DNA from: Flavobacterium sp. 270
Lineage (GTDB): Bacteria; Bacteroidota; Bacteroidia; Flavobacteriales; Flavobacteriaceae
Reading direction: 5' to 3'
Assembly: GCF_004368785.1 (NCBI RefSeq)
Contig: NZ_SODM01000001.1
Coordinates: 1,550,001 to 1,614,000 of the forward strand
DNA length: 64,000 bases
Each line of letters begins with the position of its first letter. Position 1 is the first letter of the stretch. The position numbers and the translations under genes are program-made. Below, in pieces: positions 38,139 through 45,535 of the stretch. The notes under the pieces were generated by a model. That model had not been told where the DNA came from and searched no databases. It was given only the letters and a program-made list of their open reading frames with translations.

Positions 38139-39878
38139 ATGAATAATCCATTAATTTCATTAAAAAAATACTTAGAAAAAGAAAAAACTTTTCTAATACC
38201 AAATTATCAAAGGGGATATGTCTGGGGAAAATCCAGAGATTCTCAGAAAAATTCCGTCCAATTCTTAATTGAGAGCATAATAAATTGCTATAAAAATAAA
38301 ACCGAATTATTTCTTCAAGGAGTAACAGTGTCTGAAACTGAATCAGAATCCAACATAGAGTTAATAGATGGCCAACAAAGAACGACTGCTTTATACTTAA
38401 TGCTGCTTTATCTAAAATATGATGGGAGATTTTCAATCAATTACACGGTAAGAACACAATCTCAAGAATTTCTAAACTCTTTAAAAACCAAAAGTACGGA
38501 GGAAATTATTGAGTGTTGCGCAGAAAATTCAGAGGAAGAATTTCAAGATATTTTTTATTTCAAAAAAACAATAAGAATTATTCATCAAGAACTCAAAGAT
38601 TTTGACAAAACGGATCTTATTAAATTTTTAATAGATGATGAAAAAGTAAAATTCCTTTATATTAATATCCCAAAAGAAAGAGCCACTACTGTTTTTAAAA
38701 TGATGAATGGCAATAAAGCTGTCATGCTAACAGAAGAAATAATAAAGGCGGAAATGCTTCGCCTGGTCTCAAATCGTAAGATTGACAAAGAAAATTTAAA
38801 CGAAGAAGCACTTGAGGCTGTAAGGTGGAATGAAAATCTTACTAGAAGTAAATATGCAAGGGAATGGGATAAATGGCTATATTGGTGGAATAAGGACGAT
38901 GTAAAAAAATTCTACCATACGGAAAATGTTATGGGCCTTCTGATAGAAACTTTCTACAATACAAGCAATTCAAAGGAGAATTATAATTTCGAAAACTTTA
39001 GAGATAATTTCTTACGTGGCAATGACAATACTTTTCTTTCCAAAGATGTATTTTATAAACTGCGTCAACTTCAGAAAAAGTTTGAAGATGTTTTCTATAG
39101 TTTTGATGAGCAAGAGCATCAAAAGAAACTTCATAATAAAATTGGGGCAATATTGACCTTATATAGCATTGAGGATCGTAAAAAGTTTGTTCAACGCTAT
39201 TTTGCAATGCATGAGCCGATTAATATTGATGAATACTTGAAACTAGTTTATTTAGGTCTAAATTTTTCACAAGTCGATAAAGTATTAAATAAAAATGACA
39301 ATTCAGATGAAATTCTTACAGAAAAGAAAGAGGATTTACTAAAAACTTTAAACAGTAACAACTTATACCAAGAAGATAACTATCAAGCATTTACTCAATT
39401 ATTACGATTAAACATTGAAGAAGATACAAAACTTGGAAGGAAATTCGATTTTTCTATATGGAATGAAAAATCCTTGGAGCACATTCATCCCAAATCTAAA
39501 GTGTATCGCATTGAAGATGGCCTTATAAAGAATGGAAATAATGAAATAATTGATAAGGACATTAAAGATCTCGAAAATGATTCTACCTACCTGAATAGAG
39601 AAAACTTTAATAAAAATGGAACCGAACACTGTATTGGAAATCTAGTTCTTCTTTATAAAAATGAAAATTCTAGTTTTGGTGCTAAAGATTTCAATGATAA
39701 AAAGGCTTTATATTTCAATTTAAATAGAATCAATACTTTTCGAAGTCGACATCTGTTACATACTATTTCTGTATTTGCTCAGCAAAAATGGGGTGTCGAA
39801 GAAATTCTACAGAAAAAAGAAGATTTTATTGATGAAATAAAAAAATATTATGAAATAAAAGAATATTATGAAATATAA
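38139..39878 (+). CDS. DUF262/DUF1524 GmrSD-like protein
   Basis: 579 residues. The N-terminal DUF262 NTPase-like domain carries NYQRGYVWGK and the signature IDGQQRTTALYLM (near 75). The C-terminal DUF1524 HNH nuclease domain has LEHIHPKSKVYRI and the later HCIGNLVLLY. GmrSD and SspE-like members cut modified phage DNA with nucleotide control. The C-terminus ends in a repeat of YYEIK. It overlaps the next DUF262 gene by 11 bp, so the two form one functional pair. Confidence 0.88.
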   Translation: MNNPLISLKKYLEKEKTFLIPNYQRGYVWGKSRDSQKNSVQFLIESIINCYKNKTELFLQGVTVSETESESNIELIDGQQRTTALYLMLLYLKYDGRFSINYTVRTQSQEFLNSLKTKSTEEIIECCAENSEEEFQDIFYFKKTIRIIHQELKDFDKTDLIKFLIDDEKVKFLYINIPKERATTVFKMMNGNKAVMLTEEIIKAEMLRLVSNRKIDKENLNEEALEAVRWNENLTRSKYAREWDKWLYWWNKDDVKKFYHTENVMGLLIETFYNTSNSKENYNFENFRDNFLRGNDNTFLSKDVFYKLRQLQKKFEDVFYSFDEQEHQKKLHNKIGAILTLYSIEDRKKFVQRYFAMHEPINIDEYLKLVYLGLNFSQVDKVLNKNDNSDEILTEKKEDLLKTLNSNNLYQEDNYQAFTQLLRLNIEEDTKLGRKFDFSIWNEKSLEHIHPKSKVYRIEDGLIKNGNNEIIDKDIKDLENDSTYLNRENFNKNGTEHCIGNLVLLYKNENSSFGAKDFNDKKALYFNLNRINTFRSRHLLHTISVFAQQKWGVEEILQKKEDFIDEIKKYYEIKEYYEI

Positions 39879-42075
39879 CAGATTGACTACCGGAGAAAAA
39901 TACACCTTATATAATTTATTTTCTAATGACAATGTCGTGATTATTCCAGATCTTCAACGAGACTACTGCTGGGGGAATATATCAAATGACAGGGATTTAG
40001 TTCATGACTTCGTTAAAAATATAATTGATAATAGTAACTCAGAATTGAATTTAGGCCTGATTTATGGCTATGAATCACCTATAGGTCATATTCAACTTTG
40101 TGATGGACAACAACGCATTACAACACTGTTTTTATTGTTGGGTTTAATAAACAAAAAAAGCAGAAATGCATTCCAGAATCAATTGATATCACTTTTTGAG
40201 TTGGAGCATGATGATAAAGATCCTTATCTTCAATATTCCATCCGTGAAAGTTCTCTCTACTTTATAAGTGATTTAGTATGTCATTTTTTCATCGCTGAAA
40301 ATACTTTAACAGTAAGTGATATTAAATTACAGTCTTGGTATTTCAAAGACTATGATCTTGACCCCAGTATTCAAAGCATGCTTAGCGCCTTACTAACAAT
40401 TGAGCAGCAAATCATAAATATAAATGCTCTTGAATTAGGCGATTGTGTAGTTAATCGTCTGTCATTTATTTATTACGATATGGGAACCAAAAGAAATGGA
40501 GAAGAAACATTTGTGATCATCAATACTACCGGAGAACCTCTTACCGCCACAGAAAATTTAAAACCCCTTTTTATTGGCGCTCAAAAAGCAGAAAAGGCAG
40601 AGTACTGTAGCCGAAAGTGGGAAGAATGGGAAACTTGGTTTTGGAAAATGAGAAGAGGAGCAGGAAATAAGGAAAATGATACAGCGGACAATGGTTTTAG
40701 AGAGTTTTTGCGATGGATCACTCTGTTAAATACAAATGATACTGAATTCAAAAGAATACAGGAAACAAGCCTTTTCGATTTTGATCTTAACTTTGATGTT
40801 GATGAGATAAATGAATATTTTAATATTGTAAAATATCTATTTGAAGATTCTGATTTATTTAATAATAATTTAGACTGGCTAGCTCCAAATGAGGTAAATA
40901 ATCAGATCGTTTGGTTCAGACTTCTACCCATAATAGAGTATATAAAAAAGTTTGGCAAAAGTAATATACGAAATACCATTAGAGTAAAGACATTCTTTAA
41001 AAATCTTTCAAGAGTTGATAACATTTCAAAAGCAGTTGGTATTTTACTTCCTGAAGCAATAAACATTATCAAAAAAATGGATTCTGATGATATTGCCGAA
41101 ATCATAAATTTGTATGGATTATCTACACAGATTCTTACTGAAGAGGAACGCAGAAAATTTACTATTTACATCGAAAATCATGGATCAAGGGTAGAGATGG
41201 AAAATGCCTTATGGAAGGCTGAGGAACATCCAATATGGAAAGGAGAAATTCTTACACTGGTAAATTGGACAACAATTGATGGTAATTTTAATTTTACATT
41301 ATTTAACGAATTCAACAAGGTGTTCTGCAAATTATTTTACGATACTCTCAAATATCCGGAATTAGATATTACGAGAAGAGCACTGCTTACAAGAAATTTA
41401 AAGGAATATCCCAGAAAATTTAAAGGATACACCAACACTTCATTTTGCTGGGAATACTCAGATTGGCAAACTTTGATCAATGAAAATGAATTAGAAATCG
41501 GCAAGTTTCTGCATGAATTAATTCATGCTTCAGACATAGATTTAGAATTGCAGTCTATGATTAACAATAATCTTCCAGAAAAAGAATTTGATGAGTTTGT
41601 AAAAATTCCCGAATTATTAGAATATTGTACTCAAAAAAATATTCAATATTCTCATAAAGATGGCTGGCTCCTGGTGAGTGGTCAAAAAACAAGTGGTGAT
41701 TATGCTATTCTCAAGTTTTATAGAACTTATCTAGACATGAAATCTGTTCCTTTTTGGGATATTGAGGCTTGGAAAGTTAATTTTTATGGAACTTATGGCA
41801 GATGCATTTACTTTGACAATAAAGAAGCGGATATCGCGATTGACTTAATTTTTGTCGATGAAAGTAATTATAAAGTGGAAGTTTTCAGACGAAAATCGAA
41901 TTCTGACAGTATTAAAAATGATTTATTGTTTTTAGAACAGGATTTAAATTGGAACGGCGTTAGATATGAATCCAACTTAATTAATATTCAAGACAGCATA
42001 GAACTGATAAAGAGAATACAGCACACTAATTTTAGCAATATTGTGAATGACTCTTCTGTAAAATATTCAATTTAA
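39868..42075 (+). CDS. Second DUF262-family protein, HNH not evident
   Basis: 735 residues. The DUF262 core is at the N-terminus: IIPDLQRDYCWGN and LCDGQQRITTLFLLLG (near 75-90), with a later ETFVIINTTGEPLTATE, a typical family segment. I find no DUF1524 HIxP nuclease motif. The C-terminal 250 residues end in a small beta domain (ADIAIDLIFVDESNYKVEVF) that could recognise the target or bind the partner. Paired with the HNH-bearing DUF262 protein upstream, it may be the regulatory or targeting subunit. Confidence 0.82.
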   Translation: MKYNRLTTGEKYTLYNLFSNDNVVIIPDLQRDYCWGNISNDRDLVHDFVKNIIDNSNSELNLGLIYGYESPIGHIQLCDGQQRITTLFLLLGLINKKSRNAFQNQLISLFELEHDDKDPYLQYSIRESSLYFISDLVCHFFIAENTLTVSDIKLQSWYFKDYDLDPSIQSMLSALLTIEQQIININALELGDCVVNRLSFIYYDMGTKRNGEETFVIINTTGEPLTATENLKPLFIGAQKAEKAEYCSRKWEEWETWFWKMRRGAGNKENDTADNGFREFLRWITLLNTNDTEFKRIQETSLFDFDLNFDVDEINEYFNIVKYLFEDSDLFNNNLDWLAPNEVNNQIVWFRLLPIIEYIKKFGKSNIRNTIRVKTFFKNLSRVDNISKAVGILLPEAINIIKKMDSDDIAEIINLYGLSTQILTEEERRKFTIYIENHGSRVEMENALWKAEEHPIWKGEILTLVNWTTIDGNFNFTLFNEFNKVFCKLFYDTLKYPELDITRRALLTRNLKEYPRKFKGYTNTSFCWEYSDWQTLINENELEIGKFLHELIHASDIDLELQSMINNNLPEKEFDEFVKIPELLEYCTQKNIQYSHKDGWLLVSGQKTSGDYAILKFYRTYLDMKSVPFWDIEAWKVNFYGTYGRCIYFDNKEADIAIDLIFVDESNYKVEVFRRKSNSDSIKNDLLFLEQDLNWNGVRYESNLINIQDSIELIKRIQHTNFSNIVNDSSVKYSI

Positions 42076-42191
42076 TTGTGACGTACCAGATATACAACTA
42101 TTCTAAAATAAAAAGTTTCTTTAACATAAATACAAGTGAAAAATCAAATTTAAAATTTGACAAGAAACTCATAAAACAATAACTGAATTGT

Positions 42192-42239
42192 TTTATCATA
42201 AAAAAGGGAGACAATATTGTCTCCCTTTTTTATGATAAA
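42192..42239. terminator. 48-bp perfect palindromic terminator
   Basis: Two 24-nt arms, with AAAAAAGGGAGACAAT running into its complement with no loop bases. A run of T follows on either strand, so it works in both directions. It isolates the DUF262 pair from the next unit. Confidence 0.88.
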
Positions 42240-42328
42240 TAGTTTTAAAAATTTGACCATCCGCAAAAGGTGTAACTAATCGGTCACTTCAGTAAACAAT
42301 GAGTTTAAATCTGTTAATTAAAATTTAG

Positions 42329-42362
42329 CGTCACATTATGGCATAGTGGTCTGTTTTCTTTG
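42329..42362 (+). promoter_or_regulatory. Shared dyad promoter of the GRSWH peptide gene
   Basis: CGTCA-CATTA-TGGCA, 11 nt, then TTTCTTTG as the -7 box. Confidence 0.72.
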
Positions 42363-42419
42363 TTTAATGGGAAAGCCGAAAACCATATACAGAGTAAGCA
42401 TAAACTAAAAAAACAAACT

Positions 42420-42707
42420 ATGTCACAAATGATTACCAAAGACAATGAATTGATCAGAATCAATCCAAGCAACACTAACAAGATTGAATACTCAACAACT
42501 TCCGGCAGGTCATGGCATGTAAGGTATTCGGGATCTTCATACGGAAATTTTCAAGATTTGACTGACAATGGCAAAGAAATATTAGCAACTACCTCCAAAG
42601 GTCTTTACTGCTCTACTACCAACGGAAGAAGCTGGCATAAAAGAAACAAACTTTTTAGTAAATTATTACAAACGACACACTTTGACAGTGTGTCGTTTTA
42701 TTTTTGA
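42420..42707 (+). CDS. Small protein with two GRSWH repeats
   Basis: 95 residues from the ATG at 42420; the in-frame ATG at 42360 overlaps the promoter. Two copies of a unit of the form YSTTSGRSWHVRYSG and CSTTNGRSWHKRNK are joined by a linker, reminiscent of single sialidase/BNR-type turns. No signal peptide. Function is unknown. The last 12 codons run through the operator of the next gene. A free-standing dyad-controlled gene, so a regulon member; it could be a small inhibitor or a sensor peptide. Confidence 0.6.
   Translation: MSQMITKDNELIRINPSNTNKIEYSTTSGRSWHVRYSGSSYGNFQDLTDNGKEILATTSKGLYCSTTNGRSWHKRNKLFSKLLQTTHFDSVSFYF
42673..42706 (+). promoter_or_regulatory. Shared dyad promoter of the 42734 gene
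   Basis: CGACA-CACTT-TGACA, 11 nt, then TATTTTTG, a perfect TAnnTTTG. It lies inside a hairpin ACGACACACT-TTGAC-AGTGTGTCGT and overlaps the end of the preceding coding frame, so terminator and operator may coincide. Confidence 0.72.
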
Positions 42708-42733
42708 TGACAGCAAACCAAACATTTTAACCC

Positions 42734-43477
42734 ATGATTCGAAATTATGATGAGCTAGTGATTTACATTGCAAAAATTGAAAAGCAGATTCCAAAACTTA
42801 AAGCTGAACAGCAAAAGCACATTTATAATCTAAATTTTAGAAATGCAAAAACAACTCTAGCAAAACGACAGTTTATAGAATTGCAAATTTTAAATTACAT
42901 TGGATATTATCAAGAGAAAATCAAAAACCACCATCTTGAAAATAAATTGTATGGTTCCAAACTAAGTTGCATAAAAATGTCTTATCAAACCAAAACTATG
43001 ACAAATGATCTAATTTATTGTCTGCAGCAGCTTATGATCGAATGTGATGAACTTAAAAACGACCTTTGGATATTTTCAGTGCTAGATTCCTATTATTGTC
43101 TTGCAATAAAAGATAAAAGAAAAAAAATAATTTTTAAAATGGAAGAAATTTATTTTGAGTTAGCAAATACTATACTGTTTTCAGATGAAAAAGTTAATGC
43201 AAAACAAATCTATAATTATAATTTGATAGTAGACTTTTTTAGTAATTATTACATCTCAGCTATTGAAAATTTGGAAGAAAAATTTAGGCATAAAAAATCA
43301 GACTCGAATTTCATTCAGTCACTTGCAAAACTTTTCAATGCACCTACAATAAAAATGAAACAATTCAAATCAGAAATTGAAAAAGAAACAGAAGAAACCA
43401 CAAATCAGCTCAACTCTCTAGTAAAAACAAAAGAACGTTTTGAGCAACTGAACAGAATCGTTCTCAATCACTTTTAA
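42734..43477 (+). CDS. Helical hypothetical protein
   Basis: 247 residues, not recognised. Almost all alpha-helical with coiled-coil character at both ends (IAKIEKQIPKLKAEQQKH; EIEKETEETTNQLNSLVK). No membrane helix is seen. It has its own dyad promoter and ends before a bidirectional terminator. The shape suggests a scaffold or adaptor rather than an enzyme. Confidence 0.62.
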   Translation: MIRNYDELVIYIAKIEKQIPKLKAEQQKHIYNLNFRNAKTTLAKRQFIELQILNYIGYYQEKIKNHHLENKLYGSKLSCIKMSYQTKTMTNDLIYCLQQLMIECDELKNDLWIFSVLDSYYCLAIKDKRKKIIFKMEEIYFELANTILFSDEKVNAKQIYNYNLIVDFFSNYYISAIENLEEKFRHKKSDSNFIQSLAKLFNAPTIKMKQFKSEIEKETEETTNQLNSLVKTKERFEQLNRIVLNHF

Positions 43478-43505
43478 GCTAGTCCATAATTTAAATACTT
43501 TATAA

Positions 43506-43539
43506 AACAAGGTTTCAGTTTTAAAACTGAAACCTTGTT
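43506..43539. terminator. Bidirectional palindromic terminator
   Basis: A perfect 34-bp palindrome (AACAAGGTTTCAGTTTT and complement) lies between the convergent genes ending at 43477 and 43545. Confidence 0.88.
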
Positions 43540-43544
43540 GGAAA

Positions 43545-43796
43545 CTAGGCTCCTGCTCCTAATGTTTGAATAATTCCAACAGTCCAGATTATAGGTTTCC
43601 ACAATATAACAAAACCAATAATCGATAATATTGAAAATACTGCCCAAAAAGAAAAATCATACGCTAATGTAAACTCTGGAAAATAACTCATGAGAAAATA
43701 ATAAACCCCAAATGGAATTGCCAAAAAAGCTACAACTATCCAAGCTATGCATTTTATAAGGAATGCTATAATGTTTAATAAAAATTGAAATAACAT
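43545..43796 (-). CDS. Small membrane protein
   Basis: 83 residues, almost entirely hydrophobic, with two to three helices (about 2-24, 25-40, 48-68). No motif. It lies 49 bp downstream of another small hydrophobic protein on the same strand and probably shares its dyad promoter at 44082-44115. Two small membrane proteins made together in a phage-defence-like module could form a pore or holin-like effector; this is inference. Confidence 0.6.
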   Translation of the reverse strand: MLFQFLLNIIAFLIKCIAWIVVAFLAIPFGVYYFLMSYFPEFTLAYDFSFWAVFSILSIIGFVILWKPIIWTVGIIQTLGAGA

Positions 43797-43845
43797 AGGT
43801 TTGATTTTTATGACGTTAGTCGAGTTGAAAATTTAAATTATTGTT

Positions 43846-44058
43846 TTACCTTGCATGCTTATTGTCAGGATTATCGTCGGCAGCAATTATCAACCCGGTT
43901 GCTAATAAAGATAATCCCGCAGTAATCATTCCAATCGTCTTGGGACTTTTATTCGAATAATTTGCAATTGCTACTCCTGCAGCAACACCAGTGTTTAGAA
44001 TCGAACTTAAATTGCTGAAGTCAAGTTCTGATTTCGATTTTTTGAATAATTTTTTCAT
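43846..44058 (-). CDS. Small hydrophobic protein with two helices
   Basis: 70 residues. A basic start (MKKLFKKSKSELDF) is followed by two helices (ILNTGVAAGVAIANY and TIGMITAGLSLLATGLIIA) and a charged tail. The Gly/Ala-rich helices resemble small channel or antitoxin-membrane peptides. It is divergent from WYL regulator 2; the two share a 120-bp intergenic region with one dyad for each direction. Confidence 0.6.
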   Translation of the reverse strand: MKKLFKKSKSELDFSNLSSILNTGVAAGVAIANYSNKSPKTIGMITAGLSLLATGLIIAADDNPDNKHAR

Positions 44059-44081
44059 AATACAGTTTTAAAATTTGGTGG

Positions 44082-44115
44082 CTAAAGTATCCCTTCATCA
44101 CGACAATTCTTGTCG
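44082..44115 (-). promoter_or_regulatory. Shared dyad promoter of the small membrane genes
   Basis: Minus strand: CGACA-AGAAT-TGTCG, 11 nt, then TACTTTAG as the -7 box, 23 bp before the ATG at 44058. Confidence 0.76.
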
Positions 44116-44142
44116 CTCTTTTTTTAAGTAAAAAAACATTTG

Positions 44143-44176
44143 CGACACGCATTGTCGTTTTAGATTTATACTTTTG
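44143..44176 (+). promoter_or_regulatory. Shared dyad promoter of WYL regulator 2
   Basis: CGACA-CGCAT-TGTCG, 11 nt, then TACTTTTG, with the ATG only 4 nt later. The mRNA is probably leaderless or nearly so. Confidence 0.78.
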
Positions 44177-44180
44177 AAAT

Positions 44181-45101
44181 ATGAAAGAAAACAACCAAAC
44201 ACATTTAAATGCAACTCAGGTTTATCGCACCAAAATTTTAGTGGAGACTTTAAAAAAATACTCGTCGGTACATCGTAATGCATTAATAAAAGAGATATGT
44301 GCGAAGGAAACTTCCAAAATATCTATACGCACATTACAACGAGATATAAAGTTGCTGAATGAAAAATACGGTATCATTATTAAACTCAACAGGACCACTT
44401 CAAGTTATTGGTTAGATGATGAGAAATCCGCCACTATTGATTCTTTTCTAAGTCATGTCGAAATTCTTGCGACAGCTGAATTAATCAGGTCTAATTTTAA
44501 CGAGACCAATAATGCTTTGGCATATATTGAATTCGAAAATAAAGCTACAATTTCAGCCACGCCAAATTTCAAGACGATTTTAGAAGCTATCCATCAAGCA
44601 TTGCCCATTACTTTTAAACATTTTAGTTTTTATCATTTAAAGGAAGAAAATTATACTCTAAAGCCTTACTTTTTGAAACAATATCAAAATCGCTGGTATG
44701 TTGTTGGAGAGACTGAAAAAGGGTACCGTACTTTTGGGATTGATCGATTGAAAGATATTACAATCGGTAACAAAAAATTTAAGCAAAAGACTGAGGAAGC
44801 AATGGACAAGTTTAGGAATGTTGTCGGACTTAACTATGTTGATCATGAATTGCAAAAAGTTATTCTTTCATTTGATATTTCACAGAGACCTTACGTTGAG
44901 TCACTGCCTTTGCATCATTCTCAAAAACAAATCAAAATTGATAATGAAAAAACTTTTGATATTGAATTACATATTCATCCCAATTTTGAATTTAACCAGC
45001 AGGTTTTGAAGTATGGAAGTTTAGTAAAAGTTATTGAACCAAAATGGTTAGCTGAGAAGGTCAAAAAAGAGATAAAAAAAGCCTTGGAAAACTATAAATA
45101 A
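44181..45101 (+). CDS. WYL-domain transcriptional regulator 2
   Basis: 306 residues. The N-terminal winged helix includes KISIRTLQRDIKLLNEKYGI (the recognition region of DeoR-like HTHs). The WYL domain has QNRWYVVGETEKGYRTFGID, followed by a WCX-like C-terminus (ELHIHPNFEFNQQVLKYGS) closely like that of WYL regulator 1. The two regulators bracket the module. With the dyad promoter directly in front and a leaderless-like start, it should respond quickly and control itself. Which WYL protein binds the dyads cannot be told from sequence. Confidence 0.88.
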   Translation: MKENNQTHLNATQVYRTKILVETLKKYSSVHRNALIKEICAKETSKISIRTLQRDIKLLNEKYGIIIKLNRTTSSYWLDDEKSATIDSFLSHVEILATAELIRSNFNETNNALAYIEFENKATISATPNFKTILEAIHQALPITFKHFSFYHLKEENYTLKPYFLKQYQNRWYVVGETEKGYRTFGIDRLKDITIGNKKFKQKTEEAMDKFRNVVGLNYVDHELQKVILSFDISQRPYVESLPLHHSQKQIKIDNEKTFDIELHIHPNFEFNQQVLKYGSLVKVIEPKWLAEKVKKEIKKALENYK

Positions 45102-45145
45102 TTTAACAAGAAAAATTTATATTTGAAAATAATACCAAAATCAAA

Positions 45146-45535
45146 ATGATAACTATTGACAGATCCTACTGCAGTACCGAAATTGATATAATGTTCAGAA
45201 AAGAACCTTAATGGAATTATAAATCTTAAAACGAGGATTTAATGATTTTCCTTGGTTACCACGATTGCTATAATGAGAAACACTTTATAGAAGAAAGTCT
45301 TAAGGTTTAGAGCAAATACGCTCTTCCGAAGCCATTTTTATGACCTATAGACAACTTCTCAGCAATGAGTAAATTGCCGAAGTAGTAAATTGTGGTAAAA
45401 TCACTTCAGAACGCTCTAAACTATCAAATGATCTAAAAGAAAAGGAATTGTGGAAAATTGGTTACTTTAAAAAAGCTGATGCGGACATTTTGAATAATTT
45501 AAAAAATAAAAATAAAAATGAATATAAATACTGAC
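45146..45535 (+). pseudogene. Decayed gene between the WYL module and the dynamin operon
   Basis: One register reads MITIDRSYCSTEIDIMFRKE and then, after two stops, MIFLGYHDCYNEKHFIEESL, followed by more stops. A second register near the end reads ERSKLSNDLKEKELWKIGYF and overlaps the start of the GTPase gene. It is coding sequence broken by several stops and shifts. The family is not recognised. Confidence 0.5.

Noticed and set aside
39868..42075. HNH motif in the second DUF262 protein
   Set aside because: I searched its C-terminal part for an HIxP-type motif and did not find one.
42672..42696. Simple rho-independent terminator of the GRSWH gene
   Set aside because: It does form a hairpin, but the bases match the shared operator-promoter in sequence and exact spacing, so a terminator-only reading is not enough.
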